From assembly GCA_030040625.1 (NCBI GenBank), contig JASHTI010000034.1, positions 1 to 18,931 on the forward strand: a stretch of 18,931 nt of DNA, in the 5' to 3' direction. The notes beneath the pieces were generated by a model that saw nothing but the letters and a program-made list of their open reading frames with translations, ran no database searches and was not told where the DNA came from. Below, one piece after another: positions 1-6,729 of this stretch (the stretch's first letter is position 1; each line of letters begins with the position of its first letter). A program made the translations under genes and the position numbers. Source of the DNA: Thermoplasmata archaeon (GTDB taxonomy: Archaea > Thermoplasmatota > Thermoplasmata > Lutacidiplasmatales > UBA184).

Positions 1-162
1 GACGGCGACTGCGTCTTCGGCGTGGCCACGGCGGAGCGTTCCACCGCCCCGCGCGAACCGTGGCCCGGCGCGCTCGCGGACCGGGTAGGCCGGCTCGCGG
101 CGGACGCCGCGGTGGAGGCGGTACTGGCGGCGGTCCGGACGCCGGTTCCCCGCGGGGCCTAG
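1..162 (+). CDS. C-terminal end of a DmpA/P1-family (S58) aminopeptidase
   Basis: An open frame runs in from the left edge and stops at TAG 160-162, giving 53 residues. It opens with DGDCVFGVAT, which matches the conserved segment near the C-terminus of S58 peptidases (L-aminopeptidase/D-esterase, DmpA type; usual form DGDtvFalATG). An alanine-rich helix follows (ADRVGRLAADAAVEAVLAAV), as in the usual 'LGALAAdaVaeAI' ending of the family. These enzymes are self-processing N-terminal-nucleophile hydrolases that remove N-terminal residues from small peptides or amides. The catalytic region is outside the window, so activity cannot be judged. The stop codon shares the tetranucleotide CTAG (159-162) with the stop of the convergent regulator. 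Assignment rests on this short tail only. Confidence 0.6.
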   Translation, partial: DGDCVFGVATAERSTAPREPWPGALADRVGRLAADAAVEAVLAAVRTPVPRGA

Positions 163-737
163 CCCGACCCCGGCCGGCGGAGGGCGACGCCCCGCAGGCC
201 CCGGATGAGGTCGGCCTTGGTCACGATCCCGTCCGGCACCCCATGGGTCGCGACGAGCACCGCTGGATAGCGCGCCAGCAGCGCCGGCAGCAGCTCGGCG
301 GGGAACGCCTCGTCGACGATCGGATAGGCGGGCTCCAGGATGTCCCGCACGCGGATCCGCCGCGAGGCCGTGTTCTGCAGCGCCCGGAGGACCGCGCCCT
401 CGGAGACCGCCCCGACGACCCGGCCTTCCTCGACGACCGGCAGCTGGGAGAACCCGCCCGAGTCGAGCCGGCGGCTCGCGTCCGCCAGCGAGGCGGACGC
501 CTCGACGGTGATCAACGGTCGACGGAGCACCTCCTTCGTCTGGAGGTGCGGGCTCGCGACCGCCTCACGCTCGGCGAGGTAGGCGACGATCTGCTGCACG
601 AGGTCGTAGGACGGACGGATCCGGCCCCGCTCGATCCGTGACAGCGTCGCCGTGCTCCGCCCGATCGCGCGGGCGAGCTCCCCGAGCGGGATGCCGAGCG
701 CGAGGCGCCGGCGTCGGAGCTCCACGAGCGTCTCCAT
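159..737 (-). CDS. XRE-family helix-turn-helix regulator with a CBS domain pair
   Basis: A 192-residue probable transcription regulator. Residues about 4-57 form a Cro/C1-type helix-turn-helix (LGELARAIGRSTATLSRIE, with the typical 'RIERGRIRPSYDLVQQI' continuation). Residues about 64-122 and 128-184 form two CBS repeats (SQLPVVEEGRVVGAVSE; VPDGIVTKADLI). HTH-CBS proteins of this length are common in euryarchaea; CBS pairs usually bind adenosyl ligands such as AMP, ATP or AdoMet, but the ligand here is unknown. The ATG at 737 sits 26 nt from the centre of an A/T island (761-766, cataat on the minus strand), fitting a leaderless mRNA. The gene overlaps the convergent peptidase by 3 bp. No target can be named from the sequence. 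Confidence 0.88.
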   Translation of the reverse strand: METLVELRRRRLALGIPLGELARAIGRSTATLSRIERGRIRPSYDLVQQIVAYLAEREAVASPHLQTKEVLRRPLITVEASASLADASRRLDSGGFSQLPVVEEGRVVGAVSEGAVLRALQNTASRRIRVRDILEPAYPIVDEAFPAELLPALLARYPAVLVATHGVPDGIVTKADLIRGLRGVALRRPGSG

Positions 738-760
738 CGGCCCGGACCGAGGTCCCGGGG

Positions 761-766
761 ATTATG
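761..766 (-). promoter_or_regulatory. Predicted TATA box of the XRE-CBS gene
   Basis: On the minus strand this reads cataat in otherwise GC-rich DNA. Its centre is about 26 nt upstream of the ATG at 737, the standard archaeal TATA-to-start distance, so transcription probably begins at or next to the start codon. Confidence 0.5.
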
Positions 767-881
767 TCAGCGCGTCGCCCCGCCCCGACCGGGCCGCCCG
801 AACCTCACCGGAGCCCGTCGGCCCGGGCGGCCGCCGGGCGAAAGGTAAAGGAGACCCGGGCGCTCATCCGGGCCGGTCCGC

Positions 882-1139
882 ATGACCGCCCCACCGCGCC
901 GGATCTCGTGGATCGCCGCGCCCCCCGAGATCTGCTCGCTCTGCAAGGAGCCGCTGGGCGCTCCGGAGGAGACGAGCTCGTGGAACGGTCGCCCGGCCCA
1001 CCGCGACTGCGTGCGGGTCCACCTGCTCCAGCGCGACCCGGCCTTCCGCGAGGGCGGGGGCGACGAGCCGGCCGAGGAGCCGGACGAGGCGATGGACGGA
1101 GCGCTCCCGCGGGACGACGACGAGATCGACCTCGAGTAG
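882..1139 (+). CDS. Small zinc-motif protein with an acidic tail
   Basis: An 85-residue protein of unknown function. The visible feature is one zinc-binding signature, C18-x2-C21 and H40-x2-C43 (CSLCKEPLG ... RPAHRDC), which could hold one metal ion in a treble-clef or zinc-ribbon-like fold. The last third (from about residue 57) is strongly acidic and probably disordered (ending DDDEIDLE), a layout seen in small archaeal nucleic-acid or protein-binding adaptors. The start is the ATG at 882; a weak A/T island (845-852, gtaaagg) lies about 34 nt upstream. It stands alone, divergent from the XRE-CBS gene and upstream of the radical SAM gene. I do not recognise the family; the clustered Cys/His residues and clean frame are the case for a real gene. 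Confidence 0.65.
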   Translation: MTAPPRRISWIAAPPEICSLCKEPLGAPEETSSWNGRPAHRDCVRVHLLQRDPAFREGGGDEPAEEPDEAMDGALPRDDDEIDLE

Positions 1140-1177
1140 CTCGGCGGCCGGCGGGGGGTCGCCCCCCGGGGGTAGGC

Positions 1178-1228
1178 ATTAAAACCCTCCGCTTCGTGCT
1201 CGAGGTCGCCCCGCCCGTTCGGGGAGGT
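1178..1228 (+). promoter_or_regulatory. TATA box and Shine-Dalgarno of the radical SAM gene
   Basis: The A/T island cattaaaacc (about 1178-1186) is the only one in this gap. It predicts a transcript start near 1208 and so a leader of about 29 nt. A strong ribosome binding site, ggggaggt (1221-1228), lies 8-9 nt before the GTG at 1237, so unlike many neighbours this gene appears to have a leadered mRNA. The SD site supports the GTG start. Confidence 0.55.
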
Positions 1229-1236
1229 TCGAGATC

Positions 1237-2829
1237 GTGCCCGAGGTCGTGATCACCTGCGACTGGACGATGATGAGCAACCACCACGGGAAGGAGTTCC
1301 TGGGGTTCGGCACGACGACGCCGGCCTACATCTTCCCGGAGGCGGTCTACCGGCGCCTGTTCTACCCTCCGATGCCGGTCGACGAGCACGGCTACCCGCG
1401 TCAGGCGCCGTACGGGATGCGGAAGATCGAGGCGTCCCTCATCGACGGCGGGTTCGACGCCCGCATCGTCCACCCCGGCCACCTCGACAAGTACATGCCG
1501 GGCGAGGCGAAGGTCCTCCTGGTCTCGGGCCACGACTACTTCGGCCTGAACCCGCCGAGCTCGACGTTCGGCGGCGTGATGCACAAGGAGACGCTCAATT
1601 GCGTGAACTTCAAGCGGATGCTCAGCCAGCCGGCGGTCGTCGAGGCGCGCCGGCGCGGCATGAAGATCATCGCCGGCGGACCGTGCGCCTGGCAGCTCGC
1701 GCCCGCGACCCGGGCGAAGCTCACGTGGATCCAGGATTTCGTCGACTCGATCGGCGGGATCGACACCGTCGTCGAGGGCGAGAGCGACCTCTTCGTGCGC
1801 GAGATCGTCGGGAAGGCGCTCCGCGACGAGTTCCTGCCCCCGCACGTCGTCCTCACCCCCAAGGAGGCGCCGAAGGTCGAGCAGATCAGCTCGATCCACT
1901 ACCCGAGCGTCAACGGCCTCATCGAGATCGGGCGCGGCTGCTGCCGCGGCTGCTCGTTCTGCTCGGTGACGACCCGGCCGACGCGCTGGTACCCGCTCTC
2001 CAAGATCGAGGAGGAGCTCAAGGTCAACGCCGCCATCGGCGTGCGCAAGGGGCTCCTGCACTCGGACGACGTCTACTTCTACGGCAGCCCGAACGTCATG
2101 CCGCACGAGGACAAGCTGCTGCCGCTGCTCGCGCTCGCCAAGCGCTACTACGAGCAGGTCGGCTGGAGCCACGTCGCGATCGCGAGCCTGATGACCAAGC
2201 CGAAGCTGCTGGCCAAGTGCGCCGAGATCCTCATCGACGAGAAGCAGGCCTGGTGGGGGGTCGAGGTCGGCGTCGAGACCGGCTCGCCCCGCATGATCAC
2301 CGCGGCGATGCCGGGCAAGGTCGCCCCGTTCAAGGCGTCGCAGTGGCCGGAGCTCGTCGTGCAGGCGGCCGGCCTGATGAACGACAACCACGTCTATCCG
2401 GCGTGCACGTTCATCGTCGGACTCCCGCAGGAGACCGAGGAGGACGTCGCCCGGACGATCGACCTCATCGACGATCTCTGGGACTTCAAGGGCCTGCTCG
2501 TGCCGATGTTCTTCGTCCCGCTCGGGCACCTGAAGTCGAAGGACTGGTTCCGGCGGGACCGGCTCTCGCCGCTGCAGGAGGAGCTGCTCAAGCGCGCGCT
2601 GACGCACGGGCTGCGGCAGTCCAAGCGGATGCTCGCCGACTTCTTCGACTGGGAGGGGAACCACACCCAGCTCTACCGCACGGCGTTCCGCGGGTTCATC
2701 GGATTCCTCGAGGGGATGGCGAAGACCCACGGGCTGCTGAGCCCCGCGCAGCGGCAGGGCCGCGCGATCGTCGACCCGAACCTCAACCCCGACCACCTGC
2801 CGGTGCCGACGATCCCGGTGCGCGAGTAG
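1237..2829 (+). CDS. Radical SAM protein with B12-binding-like N-terminal domain
   Basis: A 530-residue COG1032-type radical SAM enzyme. The N-terminal 200 residues look like the Rossmann-type B12-binding half of this class (AKVLLVSGHDYFGLN around 91-105, IIAGGPCAW around 145-152, VVEGESD around 178-184), but the classical DxHxxG cobalamin motif is not evident. The [4Fe-4S] site is C235-x3-C239-x2-C242 (IGRGCCRGCSFCSV). A TIM-barrel body follows with WGVEVGVETGSPRMI and FIVGLPQETEEDV. The opening (TCDWTMMSNHHGKEFLGF) and the APYGMRKIEASL segment resemble a group of archaeal radical SAM proteins. Archaeal COG1032 members include the GDGT ring synthases GrsA/GrsB and other lipid-modifying enzymes, so a membrane-lipid role is possible; this is inference from family membership only. 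The gene is monocistronic. Confidence 0.88.
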   Translation: MPEVVITCDWTMMSNHHGKEFLGFGTTTPAYIFPEAVYRRLFYPPMPVDEHGYPRQAPYGMRKIEASLIDGGFDARIVHPGHLDKYMPGEAKVLLVSGHDYFGLNPPSSTFGGVMHKETLNCVNFKRMLSQPAVVEARRRGMKIIAGGPCAWQLAPATRAKLTWIQDFVDSIGGIDTVVEGESDLFVREIVGKALRDEFLPPHVVLTPKEAPKVEQISSIHYPSVNGLIEIGRGCCRGCSFCSVTTRPTRWYPLSKIEEELKVNAAIGVRKGLLHSDDVYFYGSPNVMPHEDKLLPLLALAKRYYEQVGWSHVAIASLMTKPKLLAKCAEILIDEKQAWWGVEVGVETGSPRMITAAMPGKVAPFKASQWPELVVQAAGLMNDNHVYPACTFIVGLPQETEEDVARTIDLIDDLWDFKGLLVPMFFVPLGHLKSKDWFRRDRLSPLQEELLKRALTHGLRQSKRMLADFFDWEGNHTQLYRTAFRGFIGFLEGMAKTHGLLSPAQRQGRAIVDPNLNPDHLPVPTIPVRE

Positions 2830-2840
2830 GCGCCCCGGCG

Positions 2841-3365
2841 CTACGCCTCATCGTCGAGCGGCGGCGGAGCGGCGGCCGTCGGGCCGCGCGGGGCGTAGGT
2901 CGGTAGTCGCTCGCTCGAGTTCGCGCCGGTCCCCCGGGGACCCCGGACCTCCAGGGTCGTCTCGCGACCGTTCCCGTCGTACGCCCGCCAGGAGCCGACG
3001 CCGAACGGCGCGCCGAGAATGAGGTGGCGGCGGCCCCAGTTGCGGAAGAGGGCCAGGTCGGCGTCCGAAGGGTGGAGCGCCCCGGACGGGTGCGAGTGGA
3101 CCGTGCCGACGACCGTCAGGTCGGCCGGCAGCATGTAGAGACGGAAGTTCGCGTGCCGGCGTCCGGCGGTCGTCCCCGGCACGAGCAGCAGCTCGGAGAT
3201 CACCCCCGGGGGGTCGGCGCGCAGGACTCCCCCGAACTCGTTCGGGTAGGCCGACGCGCCGCTCGCGAGCGCGCTGTCGAGGGCTCGCCGCGTGATCGCC
3301 GTCGGCGTCGCCCCGAGCGGGGCGCCTCCGGCGGCGCGCTTACGGTGGGGGCGGAAGAACGGCAT
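2841..3365 (-). CDS. JAMM/MPN+ metalloprotease
   Basis: A 174-residue single-domain JAB1/MPN/Mov34 protein with a complete catalytic set: E43 (YPNEFGG), H90-x-H92 and S100/D103 (HSHPSGALHPSDAD), which is the E...HxHx10D zinc signature. Such archaeal enzymes cleave isopeptide-linked ubiquitin-like proteins (SAMPs), as known for HvJAMM1, or remove small C-terminal tags; no SAMP gene is visible here, so the substrate is inferred. The last 35 residues are Pro/Ala-rich and probably disordered. It is the third gene of the minus-strand operon: its ATG lies inside the 3' end of the NAD kinase gene with a 26-bp overlap, suggesting translational coupling. Its stop is 11 bp from the convergent radical SAM gene. 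Confidence 0.85.
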   Translation of the reverse strand: MPFFRPHRKRAAGGAPLGATPTAITRRALDSALASGASAYPNEFGGVLRADPPGVISELLLVPGTTAGRRHANFRLYMLPADLTVVGTVHSHPSGALHPSDADLALFRNWGRRHLILGAPFGVGSWRAYDGNGRETTLEVRGPRGTGANSSERLPTYAPRGPTAAAPPPLDDEA

Positions 3366-4209
3366 CGCTCCCCGGCTCCGCCTCCCCGCTCCACGGCAGG
3401 ATCCGCTTGCCGCGCAGCCGGTCGAAGAACGAGGCGCCGAAGCGGACGAGCGACGCCCGTCGCGGCGAGCGGTAGATCGTGACCGTCCCGTGCGGGCCGA
3501 GCGGCGTCTCGCCCTCGCCGTCGGCGAGGACCACGACCGGGGCCCCGTCCAGCGAGCGAATGCGCAGCGTGCGGAGCGCGCTGAAGACGACCGCCCGGGC
3601 CTCGGCGCGGAACGGGGCGATCGCCGTCAGGACCACGCCGTCGACCTCCGGCTCGACGATCGGTCCCGCGGAGCTGAGGGCGTAGGCCGTCGAGCCGGTC
3701 GGGGTCGCCACGATCAGACCGTCGGCGCGGATCGTGCCGGCCGGCTGCCCGTCGAACGTCAGCTCGAACCGGCCCATCCGGCCGACCCGGGTGGCGTGCA
3801 CGACGTACTCGTTGGCGGCGTCCGGCAGGAGCCGCCCGTCGATCTCCGCGGCGAGCTTCGTTCGCTCCTCGAGGAAGTAGCGGCCGGCGAGGAGCCGTTC
3901 CACGGCGGACTCGAGCTCCCCGGGGCGCCGCCCGTTCACCTCGGCGAGAACGCCGAGCGTGCCGGCGTTGACGGGCGCGATCGGCAGCGCGGTGTTTCGC
4001 AGGGCGTGCAGGAACGTCCCGTCGCCGCCGATGACGAGGAGGAGGTCCGCGGCCAGGCTCGCCCAGGACTCGTGCGGCCGCCCGGGATCCACCGCGGAAA
4101 GCTCCTCGGAGAGGACGACGGTCGCCCGGTCGCCGACGAGCGCGAGTACGCGTCGGGCGAGCTCCACGGCGACCGGCTTCTTCGGGTTGGCGTGGAGCCC
4201 GAGCCTCAC
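3340..4209 (-). CDS. nadK: NAD kinase
   Basis: A 289-residue ATP/polyphosphate NAD kinase, which phosphorylates the 2'-hydroxyl of NAD to make NADP. The diagnostic motifs are present: GGDGT at 61-65, APVNAGTLGVLAE at 78-90, NE at 133-134, and the glycine-rich ATPTGSTAYALS stretch at 168-179. Length matches the family; the last 20 or so residues are a Pro-rich tail overlapping the next gene. It starts at GTG 4209, whose GTGA overlaps the TGA of the upstream IMPase-family gene by 4 bp. This tight pairing matters because archaeal IMPase-type phosphatases can act as NADP phosphatase (in Methanocaldococcus the two activities are fused in one protein), so the pair may set the NAD/NADP ratio. Confidence 0.93.
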   Translation of the reverse strand: MRLGLHANPKKPVAVELARRVLALVGDRATVVLSEELSAVDPGRPHESWASLAADLLLVIGGDGTFLHALRNTALPIAPVNAGTLGVLAEVNGRRPGELESAVERLLAGRYFLEERTKLAAEIDGRLLPDAANEYVVHATRVGRMGRFELTFDGQPAGTIRADGLIVATPTGSTAYALSSAGPIVEPEVDGVVLTAIAPFRAEARAVVFSALRTLRIRSLDGAPVVVLADGEGETPLGPHGTVTIYRSPRRASLVRFGASFFDRLRGKRILPWSGEAEPGSDAVLPPPP

Positions 4210-5018
4210 GACGACCCCCCGTCCTGGAGCTGCTTACCGAAGCGGGCGTCGCCCCACGCGAGCACCGAGGTCCGCTCCCGCAGGTCGAGGGGCAGCCGGC
4301 CGAGCGGCGCCGCGCGACCGTCGCTCAGCCCGCCGCCCGCCTCCAGCAGGATCCGGTAGCCGGCGGCGATGTCCGTCGCGCGCAGGTTGCGCTCCGCCTC
4401 GGAGTTCTCGAAGAGGTAGGCGTCGGCCGCCCCCTCCGCCACGAGGCACAGCTCGAGGGAGGCGCAGCCGAGCGCTCGGACCCGTCGGACCTCCCCGACC
4501 AGCCGGGCGGCGCGCGGGCTCGCCCAGCGGCCGAGGTTCACCAGCACGAGCTCGCCCCGCCCCGGCCAGGCCCGGGTGTGGATCGGCCGCCCATCGCGGA
4601 ACGCGCCCGCGCCGCGGGCCGCCGAGTACGTCGTGCCGCGCACGAGGTCGCGGACCAGGCCGAGCTCGATCCCATCGAGGTCGTCGCGCCCGAGGGCGAG
4701 CGAGACCGTCGAGAACGGCAGGTTCCGCATCGCGTTCGCCGTCCCGTCGATCGGATCGACGACGAGGGTCCGGTCCCCGCCCCGGTCGACCCGGCCGACC
4801 TCCTCCGAAACGACGTTCCAGTCGACCCCCTCGACCTCGAGCGCGTGCAGGATCGCCGCCTCGGCGATGCGGTCGAGCTCCTCGGTCGGCGTCCCGCTCG
4901 CCCCCATCGCGACGACGTCGGCGCGGTGCGGCGATCGGCCGTTCTCGCGCGCGGCGCGCTCGACGGCCAGCCCCAGACGGTAGAGGACCTCCAGGTCGCG
5001 GCCGACGGGGACCGTCAC
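4206..5018 (-). CDS. Inositol monophosphatase-family phosphatase (FBPase/NADP phosphatase candidate)
   Basis: About 270 residues, an archaeal IMPase/FBPase-family metal-dependent phosphatase. Motifs visible: GTPTEELDRIAE (residues about 42-53 from the chosen start), the SEE acidic pair, DPIDGTANAM (usual form DPIDGTxN, metal ligands), and the C-terminal ATDIAAGYRILLEAGGG. Archaeal members hydrolyse inositol-1-phosphate, fructose-1,6-bisphosphate and sometimes NADP; substrate cannot be settled from sequence. I chose the GTG at 5018 because the T-rich box ccttttgg (minus strand, 5042-5049) is centred 27 nt upstream, as for leaderless genes here; the frame also extends to a TTG at 5045. First gene of the IMPase-nadK-JAMM operon, divergent from the beta-CASP nuclease. 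Confidence 0.88.
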   Translation of the reverse strand: MTVPVGRDLEVLYRLGLAVERAARENGRSPHRADVVAMGASGTPTEELDRIAEAAILHALEVEGVDWNVVSEEVGRVDRGGDRTLVVDPIDGTANAMRNLPFSTVSLALGRDDLDGIELGLVRDLVRGTTYSAARGAGAFRDGRPIHTRAWPGRGELVLVNLGRWASPRAARLVGEVRRVRALGCASLELCLVAEGAADAYLFENSEAERNLRATDIAAGYRILLEAGGGLSDGRAAPLGRLPLDLRERTSVLAWGDARFGKQLQDGGSS

Positions 5019-5080
5019 GAGGGCGAGGAGCCGGACCGAGGCCAAAAGGGGACGGGTCGCCAGCTCCGCCGGCGGCCACC

Positions 5081-5087
5081 GTTATGT
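5081..5087 (+). promoter_or_regulatory. Predicted TATA box of the beta-CASP gene
   Basis: The island gttatgt is centred 26 nt before the ATG at 5110. This favours the ATG over the in-frame GTG at 5086, which overlaps the box itself, and suggests a leaderless transcript. Confidence 0.5.
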
Positions 5088-5109
5088 GGCGGAGGCGCAC
5101 GGCGGCGCG

Positions 5110-6342
5110 ATGGAGCTTCGCTTCCTGGGGGGCGCCTCCGAGGTCGGCTCCCTGGGTCTCGTCGTCCGGGACCAGGGCCGGACGCTTCTCTTCGACTACG
5201 GCCTCACCCCGACCGACCCCCCGACGTACCCCCGACCGGCCCCGACGAACGTCGACGTCGCCTTCCTCTCGCACGCGCACCTCGACCACTCGGGGATGAC
5301 GCCGCTCCTCAGCCGTCTTCCGAAGAGCCGCCTGGTCGCGACGCCGGTGACGGTCGCCGTCGCCGACCTGCTGACGAAGGACGCCCTCAAGGTCGCCCGC
5401 CTGGAGGGCTACCTCCCGCCGTATTCCCCCGGCGATATCCACGCGCTCCACGCCCGGGTGACGGCCGTCGACCGGCACGGCACGTTCCGTCACCGCGGCA
5501 TCGAGGTCGAGCTGACGCCGGCCGGGCACATCCCCGGGGCGGCGATGATGCTGTACCGCGGCGAGAAGGACGTGCTCTTCACGGGCGACCTGCAGACGAT
5601 CCCGACCCACCTCGTCGGGGGGGCCGAGCCGCTGGAGTGCGACGTGCTCGTGATGGAGTCGACCTACGCGGGCCGCGAGCACCCGGACCGCCGCGAGACC
5701 GAGCGCCGCTTCCGCGACAAGGTCGCGGAGACGGTCGAGCGGGGCGGCAAGGCGATCGTGCCCGCCTTCGCGGTCGGGCGCGCCCAGGAGGTCCTGATGA
5801 CCCTCGCCCACTCCGGCTTCACGACGTACCTGGACGGGATGGCCCGCGCGGTCGACGAGATCTACCTGGCGGCCCCGGAGTATCTCGCGGACGCGCGGCG
5901 ATTCCGCCAGGCGCTCGAGGGGGTCCACGTGATCGAGCACTCCAGCGAGCGCCGCCACGCGCTGCAGGACGCGGACGTCATCGTCACGACCGGGGGCATG
6001 CTGGACGGCGGACCGGTCCTCTACTACGTCGGGGAGTTGTACCGGGACGCGCGCTGCTCGATCCTGCTCACCGGCTTCCAGGTCGAGGGCTCCAACGGCC
6101 GGCAGCTGATGGACGAAGGAACGCTGACCATCGATGAGACGACCGTCCGTCCCGCCGCCGAAGTGCAGAAGTACGACTTCAGCGCGCACGCGGGCCACTC
6201 GGACCTCGTTCGGCTCGCCCAGCGGACGCGGGCGAAGACGGTCGTGCTGATGCACGGCGACCATCGCGAGGCGCTGCGGGACGCGCTCGCCCCTTCCTGC
6301 GAGGTCGTGCTCCCGGCGAACGGCAAGCCGTTCTCGCTGTAG
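5110..6342 (+). CDS. Beta-CASP metallo-beta-lactamase ribonuclease (aCPSF2-like)
   Basis: A 410-residue RNA-processing nuclease of the archaeal CPSF/RNase J group without an N-terminal KH extension, hence closest in layout to aCPSF2. Metallo-beta-lactamase motifs: H55-A-H57-L-D59-H60 (SHAHLDHSG), the AGHIPGA histidine and the FTGDLQ aspartate. Beta-CASP motifs: MESTYAGREHP (motif A), VTTGGMLDGGP, DFSAHAGHSD (motif B histidine) and VLMHGDHREAL (motif C). All metal ligands are present, so it should be an active endo- and/or 5'-3' exoribonuclease in mRNA maturation or decay. The start MELRFLGGASEVG is the normal family start and agrees with the upstream TATA box. It ends 17 bp before the convergent Rieske gene. 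Confidence 0.9.
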   Translation: MELRFLGGASEVGSLGLVVRDQGRTLLFDYGLTPTDPPTYPRPAPTNVDVAFLSHAHLDHSGMTPLLSRLPKSRLVATPVTVAVADLLTKDALKVARLEGYLPPYSPGDIHALHARVTAVDRHGTFRHRGIEVELTPAGHIPGAAMMLYRGEKDVLFTGDLQTIPTHLVGGAEPLECDVLVMESTYAGREHPDRRETERRFRDKVAETVERGGKAIVPAFAVGRAQEVLMTLAHSGFTTYLDGMARAVDEIYLAAPEYLADARRFRQALEGVHVIEHSSERRHALQDADVIVTTGGMLDGGPVLYYVGELYRDARCSILLTGFQVEGSNGRQLMDEGTLTIDETTVRPAAEVQKYDFSAHAGHSDLVRLAQRTRAKTVVLMHGDHREALRDALAPSCEVVLPANGKPFSL

Positions 6343-6359
6343 CGGCGCGGGCGCGGGGC

Positions 6360-6701
6360 CTAGCCGTCCGGCGCGTCGACCTGGATCTCGCCGTCGACGA
6401 CGCGTACCGGGTAGCGCGGGAGCGGCTCCACGCCCCCTTCGGGCGGGACCACGCCGAATGGATCGGCCCGGACGGCGCCGCTGACGATGTCGAACGTCGC
6501 CCCGTGGAGCGGGCAGGTCAGCTTTCCGAGCTCCAGCGTGCCGTCCGCCAGATCGCCCCCGATGTGCGGACAGGCTCCGGCGACCGCGTGGATCGTTCCC
6601 GCGAGGCGCACGAGGACGACCGGCAGCGCGCCGGCGACGGCGCCGCGCAGGCTCGCCTCCGCCAGGTCGCTCTCTTTCACACCCGTGGGGCGCCAGGCCA
6701 T
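6360..6701 (-). CDS. Rieske-type [2Fe-2S] ferredoxin
   Basis: A 113-residue soluble single-domain Rieske protein. Cluster ligands are C44-P-H46 (ACPHIGGDL) and C63-P-L-H66 (TCPLHGATFD), with the usual following DIVSGAV and a terminal strand VRVVDGEIQV. There is no signal peptide or membrane helix, so it resembles the NirD/dioxygenase-ferredoxin type electron carrier, not a cytochrome bc subunit. No partner oxygenase or reductase is adjacent, so its redox partner is unknown. The ATG at 6701 was chosen over the TTG one codon upstream because it fits the family start. Its TATA box (6723-6729) lies across the stop codon of the upstream GTPase gene, indicating an independent promoter. Confidence 0.9.
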   Translation of the reverse strand: MAWRPTGVKESDLAEASLRGAVAGALPVVLVRLAGTIHAVAGACPHIGGDLADGTLELGKLTCPLHGATFDIVSGAVRADPFGVVPPEGGVEPLPRYPVRVVDGEIQVDAPDG

Positions 6702-6722
6702 CAAACGCGGGATGGGGCCCGC

Positions 6723-6729
6723 CTACATA
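6723..6729 (-). promoter_or_regulatory. Predicted TATA box of the Rieske gene, across the GTPase stop
   Basis: On the minus strand the sequence tatgtag is centred 25 nt upstream of the ATG at 6701. Its last three bases are the TAG stop of the upstream GTPase gene, so promoter and stop codon share bases. Confidence 0.5.

Noticed and set aside
805..2796. A 663-codon minus-strand frame opposite the radical SAM gene
   Set aside because: Repetitive Arg/Asp/Val/Leu composition typical of the antisense of a GC-rich gene; the radical SAM motifs are clearly on +.
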